DNA of 9,408 nt from Rhodospira sp. (GTDB lineage Bacteria; Pseudomonadota; Alphaproteobacteria; Rhodospirillales; Rhodospirillaceae). Numbering within the stretch: position 1 is the first letter of the stretch; every line of letters begins with the position of its first letter. The translations under genes and the position numbers were made by a program. The stretch spans positions 1-9,408 of the forward strand of contig JANQGN010000013.1 of NCBI GenBank assembly GCA_028277295.1. The letters run 5' to 3'. The notes under the pieces were generated by a model. The model was not told where the DNA came from, did no database searches, and saw only the letters and a list, made by a program, of their open reading frames with translations. Positions 1 to 6,579 of this stretch are shown here, piece after piece.

Positions 1-1
1 T

Positions 2-1195
2 GCCGGCGCCGAGGCCGCCGCCGGCATCGGTGGCGTGGCCCGCTTGTCCGACCCGGCGCCCGCCATGGGCGATCGCTGGTCACTGACCGGCAACGAGGCC
101 GCCGGCCTGGGCGCCATCCAGGGCGGGGTCAGGTTCTGCGCCGCCTATCCTATCACCCCGGCGACCGACGTGCTCGAGTGGCTGGCGCCCAATCTGCCCA
201 AGGTGGGCGGCATGCTGATCCAGTGCGAGGACGAACTTGCCTCCATCAATATGCTGCTGGGCGCCAGCTTCGGCGGCACGCCATCGGTCACCGCCACCTC
301 TGGCCCTGGCCTGGCGCTGATGACCGAGAGCCTGGGCCTGGCCGTGGCCTCGGAAACACCCCTGGTGGTGGTCAATGTGCAGCGGGGCGGACCGTCCACG
401 GGCATCCCCACCAAGTCCGAGCAGGCGGATCTGAACATCGCCGTCCATGGTCTGCATGGCGACGCGCCCCATGTGGTCACGGCGCCTCTGTCGATCGGCG
501 ATTGCCTGTTCACCACGCAGTGGAGCGTCTACCTGGCGGAGACCCTTCAGACGCCGGTGATTGTGCTGTCCGACCAGGTTCTGGGCCAGTCGCGGGCGAT
601 CATCGATCAGCCGGCCAACATCGCTTTCATCGGCCGGCGCCGCGTGCCCGAAACCGTTGATGAAAACTATCGCCGCTACGCGCTGACCGCCGACGGGATC
701 TCGCCCATGGCGTTGCCAGGCACGCCCGGTGCCGCCTATACCGCCGAGGGACTGGAGCATAACCAGTTTGGTCACCCCTCCACCCAGGCGAACTTCCACC
801 AGGAACAGCTCGACAAACGCCGCCGCAAGGTGGAGGGCTTCGACTACGGCGATGCCTGGGCCATGACCGCCGGTGATCCCGACGCCACCATTGTCGTGCT
901 GACCTGGGGATCGGCCACGGAACCGGCGCGGGAGGCCATGGAGCGCGCGCGTGAGGAGGGCATCAAGACGCGATTGGTTGCTGTGCGCCTGATCGCTCCG
1001 GTGCCGGTGGACAGGCTGGCCGCCGCCCTGGATGGTGCCCGTCACCTGGTGATCGTCGAGCAGAACCACGACGGCCAGTATCATCGGCTGTTACGCGCCC
1101 ATATGGATTTGCCGGGCACCGTGCATCCCGTGCACCGGCCCGGCCCGCTGCCGCTGCGGCCGCGCGAAATCCTCGATCATCTTCGCGGCCTTTAG
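2..1195 (+). CDS. korA: 2-oxoglutarate:ferredoxin oxidoreductase, alpha subunit (partial, 5' end outside window)
   Basis: KorA pairs with KorB to interconvert 2-oxoglutarate plus CoA and succinyl-CoA plus CO2, using ferredoxin, in the cytoplasm. The alpha subunit carries the pyrimidine-binding part of the thiamine diphosphate site. Visible hallmarks are YPITPATDVLEW near 150-185, QCEDELASINM with the conserved Glu near 222-252, TATSGPGLALM near 294-320, and RGGPSTGIPTKSEQADLN near 382-435. A transketolase C-terminal-like domain (from about 885) closes the protein. A GTG at 35 could serve as a start, but the frame is open to the window edge with an Ala/Gly-rich linker. Many bacterial KorA proteins carry an N-terminal gamma domain, so I read this as the 3' part of a gamma-alpha fusion. 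Twelve bases separate its stop from korB, so the two are almost certainly co-transcribed. A related 2-oxoacid oxidoreductase of other substrate range is the main alternative. Confidence 0.9.
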   Translation, partial: AGAEAAAGIGGVARLSDPAPAMGDRWSLTGNEAAGLGAIQGGVRFCAAYPITPATDVLEWLAPNLPKVGGMLIQCEDELASINMLLGASFGGTPSVTATSGPGLALMTESLGLAVASETPLVVVNVQRGGPSTGIPTKSEQADLNIAVHGLHGDAPHVVTAPLSIGDCLFTTQWSVYLAETLQTPVIVLSDQVLGQSRAIIDQPANIAFIGRRRVPETVDENYRRYALTADGISPMALPGTPGAAYTAEGLEHNQFGHPSTQANFHQEQLDKRRRKVEGFDYGDAWAMTAGDPDATIVVLTWGSATEPAREAMERAREEGIKTRLVAVRLIAPVPVDRLAAALDGARHLVIVEQNHDGQYHRLLRAHMDLPGTVHPVHRPGPLPLRPREILDHLRGL

Positions 1196-1207
1196 GGAGC
1201 GCGTGTC

Positions 1208-2044
1208 ATGGATGTCCCCGTTGACCCCCCCGTCTACACCGCCAAGAGCTACAAGTCCGCGCTGAAGCCGATCTGGTGCCCGGGCTGCGGTGATTTCTCG
1301 GTGCTCTCCGGCATCATGCGGGCGTTGACCGAATTGCAGTTGCCGCCCCATCAGGTGTCCCTGGTATCCGGAATCGGCTGCTCGTCGCGCCTGCCGGCCT
1401 ATTCCACCCTGTACGGTTTCCACAGCGTGCATGGCCGCGCGCTGCCGGTGGCCAGTGGCTTGAAGCTCAGCCGTCCGGACCTCACCGTCCTGGCCGTGGG
1501 CGGCGACGGTGACGGGTTCTCGATTGGCGGCAATCACTTCGTGCATGCGTGCCGGCGCAACGTGGACATGACGTATGTGGTCATGGACAACAGCGTCTAT
1601 GGCATGACCAAGGGTCAGGCGTCGCCGACCACAGATCCCGACTGGCCGGGTTCGAAACTGACCCCGGACGGCCCCGGCGTGGCCGCGTTCAAGCCCCTGG
1701 AAATGGCCTTGTCGGCCGGCGCCAACTTCATCTCGCGCGCCTTTTCGGGCGATCCGCTGGAACTGGCCCGGCACATCTGCGAGGGCATTCAGCATCCGGG
1801 CTTTTCCTTCATCCACGTTCTCAGCCCGTGCGTTACCTACCGCCCGGAACAAAAGGCGTGGCGCGAGAATGTTCACACCGGGTTTGCCGAGCCCACCGAT
1901 GACCGGCGCGAGGCCTTCCTTCGGTTGCTGGACGACGATGCCTTCTCTACGGGGATCCTTTACAAGGGCCGTGCCGGCGCCTTCCAGCCGAGCACCGAGG
2001 CGACCACCACGGTGGCGTCGCTGGGCGATCAGTTCGCGATTTGA
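1208..2044 (+). CDS. korB: 2-oxoglutarate:ferredoxin oxidoreductase, beta subunit
   Basis: The beta subunit binds the diphosphate end of thiamine diphosphate and, in this family, one [4Fe-4S] cluster that passes electrons to ferredoxin. The 278-residue protein shows WCPGCGDF (C24, C27), GIGCSSR (C58) and a late SPCVTY (C208), which are the four expected cluster ligands. The cofactor motif is GGDGDGFSIGGNH, with G99-D100-G101-D102, followed by MDNSVYGMTKGQ around residues 126-137. All key residues are present, so the subunit should be active. An AGGGAG ribosome binding site at 1194-1199, which overlaps the korA stop, lies eight bases before the ATG and fixes this start. The length is at the short end for KorB proteins. 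The enzyme class is normally oxygen-sensitive and fits an organism with anaerobic or microaerobic metabolism (inference). Confidence 0.95.
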   Translation: MDVPVDPPVYTAKSYKSALKPIWCPGCGDFSVLSGIMRALTELQLPPHQVSLVSGIGCSSRLPAYSTLYGFHSVHGRALPVASGLKLSRPDLTVLAVGGDGDGFSIGGNHFVHACRRNVDMTYVVMDNSVYGMTKGQASPTTDPDWPGSKLTPDGPGVAAFKPLEMALSAGANFISRAFSGDPLELARHICEGIQHPGFSFIHVLSPCVTYRPEQKAWRENVHTGFAEPTDDRREAFLRLLDDDAFSTGILYKGRAGAFQPSTEATTTVASLGDQFAI

Positions 2045-2098
2045 TGCCAATGGCCATCGATGCGGACCGTTACCGTGCTTCCCGGACGGACTCTGGAC

Positions 2099-2122
2099 CC
2101 CGGCCAGGGCTCAGTGGCCGGG
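2099..2122 (+). terminator. Hairpin between korB and the ferritin-like gene
   Basis: Two 8-base arms, CCCGGCCA (2099-2106) and TGGCCGGG (2115-2122), pair perfectly around an 8-base loop. The stem is GC-rich but has no T tract after it. It ends ten bases before the ribosome binding site of the next gene, so it could be a weak terminator, an attenuator, or a stem that protects the korAB message. Only the inverted repeat itself is seen; the role is a guess. Confidence 0.35.
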
Positions 2123-2131
2123 CTGATCGAT

Positions 2132-2140
2132 AGGAAGGGA
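2132..2140 (+). promoter_or_regulatory. Ribosome binding site of the ferritin-like gene
   Basis: AGGAAGGGA lies 9 bases ahead of the ATG at 2150. It decides the start: a longer open frame from 2060 exists, but it has no comparable site, and its extra 30 residues do not resemble the family. Confidence 0.7.
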
Positions 2141-2149
2141 ACGACAGGG

Positions 2150-2653
2150 ATGGAGACGGTGGAGGATTTCCTGGCGCACGCCGTGGCCCTGGAGGAGGAC
2201 TCGGCGGTGCGCTTCGATGACATGGCCGATGCCCTGGAGGTGCACCAGAACCATGAGGTGACCGAGCTGTTCCGCCGCATGGCGCACTATTCGCGCCTGC
2301 ATCTGGCCGAGGCGCAGAAAATGGCCGAGGGCTTGAACCTGCCCCACTTCAAGCCCTGGGAGTACAAGTGGCCGGACGCCGAACCCCCGGAAACCCCCGG
2401 GATGGACGCCACCCACTATCTGATGACGCCCCATCAGGCCCTGGTCATGGCGCTGGACAGCGAGAAGCGCGGGCAGGCCTTCTATGCCGATCTCGCCGCC
2501 CGCAACGCAAACGAGAAAATCCGTGCGCTGGCCGCCGAGTTCGCCGAGGAGGAAGCCGAGCACGTAGCGCTTCTGGAGACGATGCTGGCGAAGTATCCCG
2601 AGCCGTCCGACGACTGGGACGAGGACATGGATCCGCCGGCCGCGGTGGATTGA
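2150..2653 (+). CDS. Ferritin-like/rubrerythrin-family diiron protein
   Basis: This 167-residue acidic cytoplasmic protein is probably all-helical and made of two helical-hairpin repeats, as in ferritin-like and rubrerythrin domains. Repeat 1 (about 8-60) has E16 six residues before F22, then RRMAHYSRLHLAEA. Repeat 2 (about 94-148) has E105 six residues before F111-Y112, then the classical EEEAEHVALL with E135xxH138. In repeat 1 the position equivalent to E135 is S48, with H51 kept, so the metal site is asymmetric. There is no rubredoxin CxxC domain, and residues 150-167 form an acidic tail (DDWDEDMD). A likely role is iron binding, iron storage or peroxide removal, but the substrate is not determined. 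It follows korAB on the same strand after 105 bases and may protect or supply the iron-sulfur enzyme (inference). Its stop lies inside a hairpin facing the convergent exporter gene. Confidence 0.8.
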   Translation: METVEDFLAHAVALEEDSAVRFDDMADALEVHQNHEVTELFRRMAHYSRLHLAEAQKMAEGLNLPHFKPWEYKWPDAEPPETPGMDATHYLMTPHQALVMALDSEKRGQAFYADLAARNANEKIRALAAEFAEEEAEHVALLETMLAKYPEPSDDWDEDMDPPAAVD

Positions 2654-2669
2654 CGGACGGGCGTCCGTC
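2652..2669. terminator. Bidirectional hairpin between convergent genes
   Basis: GACGGACG (2652-2659) and CGTCCGTC (2662-2669) form a perfect inverted repeat around GG, starting inside the stop codon of the ferritin-like gene and ending 14 bases before the end of the exporter gene. There is no T tract on either strand, so it is not a textbook intrinsic terminator. Its position between convergent genes fits a shared transcription end. Confidence 0.5.
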
Positions 2670-2683
2670 GTCGGGGTGCACGG

Positions 2684-3313
2684 TCAGCCCGAGATCGCCT
2701 GGTACACCGACAGGCCGCCCATCACGACGAAAACCGCCGCCAACGCCAGGCCGATACCAACCGAGACGATGGGAATTCGCACCAGGACGCGGATGGCGGT
2801 CCCCAAACTGGCGTAGAGAAGAAACACCACCGCGGCGACGGCCGCGAGGGTGCCGGTGAGGGCCAGACCCAGCAAAGGGGATCCACCGTCCTGAGGAATG
2901 AGGCGGGGGAACAAGGCCACGAAAAACAGAATGGCCTTGGGATTCAACATGGTGATCACGAACATGTCCACGAATCCACGGGCCCGTAGGGTCGTTGTTT
3001 GACCCAACGTGACCTCGATGGCATGGAACGGATTGTGTCGGGCAAGGCCAATCCCCAGCCAGATCAGGTAGGCGCCCCCCAAAAGCAGCATCACCCGAAA
3101 GACGCCGTCGTAGGTATCGATCACCGCGTCCACCAGCGCGAACGCCAGGATGGCCTGCAGGATGGAGGCCACCACGTTACCGGCCGCGGCGGGCAGTGCC
3201 TGCGTCACCCCATGGCGGGCGCCCGTGGCCAGGGCCAGCATGGTGGTCGGACCCGGAATCAGGCCGGCGGCCAGCACGGTGATGACGTAAGTGGCCCATT
3301 GCTGCGCTGTCAT
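2684..3313 (-). CDS. LysE/RhtB-family exporter
   Basis: This is a 209-residue inner-membrane protein of the LysE/RhtB superfamily, which exports amino acids and similar small metabolites using the proton gradient. It has the family signature near the N terminus, PGPTTMLALATGARHG (residues 20-35), and the mid-protein LNPKAILFF (123-131). There are about six hydrophobic segments, roughly at 8-28, 40-63, 70-90, 112-135, 146-170 and 183-207. The length is normal for the family. Its ATG overlaps the TGA of the upstream radical SAM gene (ATGA at 3310-3313), so translation is probably coupled. Base composition is high-GC and native, unlike the 5' half of its partner. The substrate cannot be read from sequence; the pairing suggests it exports a product or by-product of the radical SAM enzyme (inference). 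Confidence 0.88.
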   Translation of the reverse strand: MTAQQWATYVITVLAAGLIPGPTTMLALATGARHGVTQALPAAAGNVVASILQAILAFALVDAVIDTYDGVFRVMLLLGGAYLIWLGIGLARHNPFHAIEVTLGQTTTLRARGFVDMFVITMLNPKAILFFVALFPRLIPQDGGSPLLGLALTGTLAAVAAVVFLLYASLGTAIRVLVRIPIVSVGIGLALAAVFVVMGGLSVYQAISG

Positions 3314-4839
3314 GCGACACGTAACTCCTGGCGGAAATCTCTAAGATACTTCGAGAACAGAACCTGATTATCCAGAGACACGTTCGGAAAGAACTCATAG
3401 CGCCTTAATAACTCGTACTCTTCATCATGGTACGGCCACATAGTGACGTCTGGTTCAGCCAGATAGAATAGTGTTTCCGCATTTCTAAGCTGCCCCACGG
3501 TCGTCAGCGAAACGCCCTCCGCCGTCCATTTCAGCAGGCCGAGCGCGGTTTGCGCATCCAGCACGGCGCGTAGACGGGTGTTATGATCGGAATCCAGCGC
3601 GACGTCAATCATTCCGTGCGGAACGGTGGAAAAACTGTTGAGTTTGAACAACACGGATCGCAGGTGTTTTTGCGCACTGGACATCTGGGATGCTCGCCAC
3701 AGACCAATACCGGTCTCATGAACCTGTTCGACGTATGCCTTGAGGTTTGGTGTGTTCATGTATTGGATCGCGCCGGTGGATCCGTTTAAATAGCCGAAGC
3801 TTGCCGGACCCAAACCGAGAAGCGTTCTTGAGTCGGCTTTTGACAGTTGTTGGTGCGGCGTATGACTCTCGCGTCGGAAAAAGTGCGACGGACCTTCCAC
3901 GAACCCTGCCTTTTCCAAAAGAACCGAAGCGAGCACCGTCATCAGATCCCGCTCTTTTGGTGACACGAAATCGCCCCGGTTTCGGCGGCGTTGCCAGAAG
4001 ACGACGTCGGACGGTTTAAACATAAGAGGATAAATGTTTATGGCATCGATGGCGTTTATATCTGCAATGCTTAACAAAGTTTCTTGAAAAGACTCCACGG
4101 TTTCGTGAGGAAGACCGCAAATAACCGCTGTTGCTATGCTCTGGATACCGAAATTTTTGCACAATTCAACAAGATTTTCATATCGAGATAGGTTTCCCTG
4201 CTTTCGCCCTATGTTACTAAGAACCTTAGAGCTAATAGATTCAATGTCGATTATTGCCGTGGTAAGGCCGTAGCTTTTTAGTGTTTTGATTAATGATCCA
4301 AAATGCTCCGAATCCTGTCCGAGTTCTGGATGAAACTCAAACTTCAGTTCTTTAAGGGACGTGAGGTCAAATATATTTCCCAGGCCATCAAAAATCTTCT
4401 TTATACCATCCGGACTTAAGGTGGACGGTGTGCCACCTCCAACTTGTATGGATTGTACTGAAATCTTGGAACCATTCATGGTTCGAGATATCTTTTCCCT
4501 GTATGACGCCGCCTCACTTAAAAGTGCATCAATATACATCTCTTCCATATCATTAATTTTGTTTCGGCGAATAATTTCCTTATAAAAATGACAAAATGAA
4601 CAATCTATATAGCAAAACGGAACATGTATATATAAGTCTATCGGGTTTATAATATTACTAATTTCTAGAAAATCATAAATGTTATTCTTATTATTTGTGT
4701 AACAGTTCATCGATCGTAAAGGATGATATAAGCCAACGAGATAGTATTCTTCATCCCATCGTCCTAATCCCTTTCCATCGAGCGCTCTTAGATTGAACGA
4801 CTCTAGCGTCCTTTCGGCTGCGTCGATATGTACATTCAT
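3310..4839 (-). CDS. HemN/HemW-like radical SAM protein
   Basis: This 509-residue radical SAM enzyme should use a [4Fe-4S] cluster and S-adenosylmethionine. YIHVPFCYIDCSFCHFY holds the cluster motif C76xxxC80xxC83. GGGTPS (134-139), CGLPHETVESF (241-251), LGLGPASFGY (341-350) and YMNTPNLKAYV (360-370) are all in the HemN/HemW order. The residue two after C83 is Phe, as in HemW and class C methyltransferases, whereas true HemN oxidases have a fourth Cys. It is therefore probably not coproporphyrinogen dehydrogenase. About 60 residues precede the core, including GLYHPLRSM, which faintly recalls the HPPL segment of HutW/ChuW-type proteins. I chose the ATG at 4839 because AGGTGAG (4846-4852) sits six bases upstream; a TTG at 4869 with GAGG is possible. 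The 5' half is AT-rich and the 3' half about 50% GC. It is coupled to the LysE-type gene. The substrate is unknown. Confidence 0.85.
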   Translation of the reverse strand: MNVHIDAAERTLESFNLRALDGKGLGRWDEEYYLVGLYHPLRSMNCYTNNKNNIYDFLEISNIINPIDLYIHVPFCYIDCSFCHFYKEIIRRNKINDMEEMYIDALLSEAASYREKISRTMNGSKISVQSIQVGGGTPSTLSPDGIKKIFDGLGNIFDLTSLKELKFEFHPELGQDSEHFGSLIKTLKSYGLTTAIIDIESISSKVLSNIGRKQGNLSRYENLVELCKNFGIQSIATAVICGLPHETVESFQETLLSIADINAIDAINIYPLMFKPSDVVFWQRRRNRGDFVSPKERDLMTVLASVLLEKAGFVEGPSHFFRRESHTPHQQLSKADSRTLLGLGPASFGYLNGSTGAIQYMNTPNLKAYVEQVHETGIGLWRASQMSSAQKHLRSVLFKLNSFSTVPHGMIDVALDSDHNTRLRAVLDAQTALGLLKWTAEGVSLTTVGQLRNAETLFYLAEPDVTMWPYHDEEYELLRRYEFFPNVSLDNQVLFSKYLRDFRQELRVA

Positions 4840-5092
4840 GGAAGACTCACCTGGTTGAATGTTTTCCAAGGTCTTTCCTCATACAGTACAAAAACACAGC
4901 TGACAATCGAATACACATATTTTTTCTCGTAAAAAGGTTTGCGTACATCCGAGACAGTGGTGTATGTTTAAATTGTATCTGGTATTGTAAGCACCTTTTA
5001 CGGTATCGCACTCGCATGAGCGACACCAACAACCCACCCCTCGTCCGGGAAACACCCTTGACCGCCCGCCGGCCCGCCGCCACACCTCCCCC
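4840..5092. promoter_or_regulatory. AT-rich divergent intergenic region (radical SAM gene / mnmE)
   Basis: This region must hold promoters for both divergent genes. Positions 4880-5000 are AT-rich, in sharp contrast to mnmE. On the minus strand a TACAAT (5 of 6 to the sigma-70 -10 box) lies at about 4971-4976, but I see no good -35 box 17 bases upstream. On the plus strand I found no convincing pair. The region also carries two uncertain small frames, listed separately. Confidence 0.35.
4879..5037 (-). CDS. Possible cysteine-rich small ORF upstream of the radical SAM gene
   Basis: From a GTG at 5037 this frame codes 52 residues with ten cysteines: C3, C5, C8, C10, C28, C31, C41, C45, C48 and C50. 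The groups are CWCRSCEC, HHCLGC and CVFDCQLCFC. The stop (TGA, 4881-4879) overlaps the GAGG that would serve a TTG start of the radical SAM gene nine bases on. Such cysteine density is unlike a random frame and would suit a metal-binding peptide or a modified-peptide precursor. Against it, no Shine-Dalgarno sequence is visible, the start is GTG, and the frame also runs open far upstream, antisense to mnmE. I recognise no family. Treat it as a candidate only. Confidence 0.2.
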   Translation of the reverse strand: MGCWCRSCECDTVKGAYNTRYNLNIHHCLGCTQTFLREKICVFDCQLCFCTV

Positions 5093-5096
5093 ATGA
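5016..5096 (+). CDS. Possible 26-codon upstream ORF coupled to mnmE
   Basis: ATG at 5016 opens a short frame, MSDTNNPPLVRETPLTARR and seven more residues rich in Ala and Pro. Its TGA (5094-5096) overlaps the mnmE ATG as ATGA. The mnmE start has no Shine-Dalgarno sequence of its own and no other in-frame start back to a TAA at 4988, so re-initiation from this frame would explain how mnmE is translated. The small ORF also lacks a clear ribosome binding site. The product, if made, has no recognisable domain. Confidence 0.25.
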   Translation: MSDTNNPPLVRETPLTARRPAATPPP

Positions 5097-6442
5097 TTGA
5101 CGCCGAGTCAGACAACCCGACCACCCTGTTCGCCCTGTCCACCGCGTCCGGCCGCGCCGGGGTGGCGGTGATCCGGATCTCCGGTCCGGCCGCCAGCCTG
5201 GCCCTGCTGGCGCTGACCGGCCGCGACGCCCTGCCCGCCCCACGCCGGGCGACACGGGCGGTGTTCCGCGATCCAAACCACGGCGAGATCCTGGATGATG
5301 GTTTGGTGCTCTGGTTTCCCGGCCCGGCCAGCTTCACGGGCGAGGACGTGGCGGAGCTGCACGGGCATGGCGGCCGGGCGGTGGTGCGCGCCATCCTGGA
5401 CGCACTGGCCGCTCTGCCCGGGCTGGCACCCGCCGAGCCCGGGGCCTTTACGCGCCGTGCCTTCGAGGCGGGCAAGCTGGACATGACCGCCGTCGAGGGT
5501 CTCGCCGACCTCATCGACGCCGAAACCCAGGCCCAGCATCGCCAGGCGCGGCGGCAGATGGACGGTGCCCTCGCCCGCCTGACGGAAGGCTGGCGGAACC
5601 GGCTGTTGCGTTTCCTGGCGCACCTGGACGCCACCCTGGACTTTTCCGACGAGGATTTGCCCGAGGCGCTGCTGGCGGATCAAGCATCGGCGCTGGACGC
5701 GCTGACGGCGGAGATCGACGCCTGCCTGGCCGACGACCGACGCGGCGAGCGCCTGCGCGACGGCGTCCATGTGGCGGTGCTCGGCCCGCCCAACGCCGGT
5801 AAGTCGAGCCTGGTCAATACCCTGGCGCGCCGCGAGGCGGCCATTGTCTCGGCGGTGGCGGGGACCACCCGCGACGTCCTGGAGGTACACCTCGACCTTG
5901 GCGGTGTGCCGGTGGTGCTGGCCGACACCGCCGGCCTGCGCGAGACCGACGACCTGGTGGAACAGGAAGGCGTGCGCCGCGCCCGCGCCCGCGCCGAGGC
6001 CGCCGACCTGCGCCTGCTGCTGCTGGACCGCACGGAGGCGGGGCCGCTTGAGGCGACCCTCGCGGCCTTGGCCACCGATCCCGATACCCTGGTGATCCAT
6101 ACCAAGGCGGACCTGTGGACGGCGCCGCCCCAGGGCGCGGCGCTGCCCCTGTCCCTGGTCACGGGCGCGGGGCTTGACGGGGTGATGCGGGCCGTCACCG
6201 ATCGCGTCCAGGCCCTGGCCGGCGTGGGGGCCGGGCCGCCCTCCCCGCTCACCCGGGCGCGCCACCGTCACGCTCTGGTCGAGACCCGCGATGCCCTGGC
6301 CCGCGCCGCCGCCGCGCCCTTGCCGGAGCTGGTGGCCGAGGATCTCCGCCTGGCGTTGCGCGCGCTCGGCCGGATCACCGGGCGCGTGGACGTCGAGGAC
6401 CTGTTGGATGTGATCTTCGGGGATTTTTGTATCGGCAAGTGA
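5093..6442 (+). CDS. mnmE: tRNA modification GTPase MnmE (TrmE)
   Basis: MnmE acts with MnmG to install the (carboxymethyl)aminomethyl group on the wobble uridine (C5) of certain tRNAs, using GTP hydrolysis, tetrahydrofolate and potassium. The 449-residue protein is full length. It has the N-terminal folate-binding domain beginning TLFALSTASGRAGVAVIR, with FTGEDVAELHGHGG and PGAFTRRAFEAGKLD, then helices, an inserted Ras-like G domain, and the C-terminal FCIGK with catalytic C446. G-domain motifs are GPPNAGKS (231-238), DTAGL (278-282) and TKAD (337-340), where Thr replaces the usual Asn of NKxD. The ATG is the only start after an in-frame TAA at 4988, yet it has no Shine-Dalgarno sequence. 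In many alphaproteobacteria mnmG follows mnmE; here it does not, and a repeat region and a convergent operon follow instead. Confidence 0.97.
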   Translation: MIDAESDNPTTLFALSTASGRAGVAVIRISGPAASLALLALTGRDALPAPRRATRAVFRDPNHGEILDDGLVLWFPGPASFTGEDVAELHGHGGRAVVRAILDALAALPGLAPAEPGAFTRRAFEAGKLDMTAVEGLADLIDAETQAQHRQARRQMDGALARLTEGWRNRLLRFLAHLDATLDFSDEDLPEALLADQASALDALTAEIDACLADDRRGERLRDGVHVAVLGPPNAGKSSLVNTLARREAAIVSAVAGTTRDVLEVHLDLGGVPVVLADTAGLRETDDLVEQEGVRRARARAEAADLRLLLLDRTEAGPLEATLAALATDPDTLVIHTKADLWTAPPQGAALPLSLVTGAGLDGVMRAVTDRVQALAGVGAGPPSPLTRARHRHALVETRDALARAAAAPLPELVAEDLRLALRALGRITGRVDVEDLLDVIFGDFCIGK

Positions 6443-6474
6443 GGCTGGCGACAATCCACCCGGTGTGACTCAGA

Positions 6475-6568
6475 GCCCGTCCGGAAAGTCTCGGGAACCT
6501 CAATATAGTGTGGCTTTTCCCCGAACAGCATACCGTATGTGGTGCGCTTCAAGGCTTTCCGGACAGAC
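6475..6568. mobile_element. Candidate MITE (94 bases) with inverted ends and direct repeats
   Basis: The ends are imperfect inverted repeats: GCCCGTCCGGAAAG on the left and, read on the other strand, GTCTGTCCGGAAAG on the right, with ten matching bases in a row (6479-6488 and 6555-6564). ACTCAGA occurs immediately outside both ends (6468-6474 and 6569-6575), as a target-site duplication would. There is no transposase. The interior is less GC-rich than the flanking gene. The seven-base direct repeat could be chance or part of longer ends. Confidence 0.45.
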
Positions 6569-6579
6569 ACTCAGAACAC

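Noticed and set aside
80..1084. Long minus-strand open frame opposite korA
   Set aside because: It is antisense to a clear korA frame, has Gly/Arg/His-rich composition and no domain. It is a by-product of high GC.
2060..2149. Upstream extension of the ferritin-like gene by 30 codons
   Set aside because: A good ribosome binding site at 2132-2140 points to the ATG at 2150, and the extension includes the intergenic hairpin.
3310..4839. Calling the radical SAM gene hemN (oxygen-independent coproporphyrinogen III oxidase)
   Set aside because: The fourth motif cysteine of true HemN is replaced by Phe (CSFCHF), and the long N-terminal extension is unusual.
4847..5083. Minus-strand 78-codon frame ending just before the radical SAM ATG
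   Set aside because: It has a GTG start with no proper ribosome binding site and a first third that is Arg-rich and GC-driven, with no recognisable motif. The overlapping cysteine-rich frame is the more distinctive candidate.
5108..6454. Minus-strand open frame covering almost all of mnmE
   Set aside because: It mirrors a full-length, motif-complete mnmE, and its composition (Gln/Gly/Arg-rich) shows no protein family.
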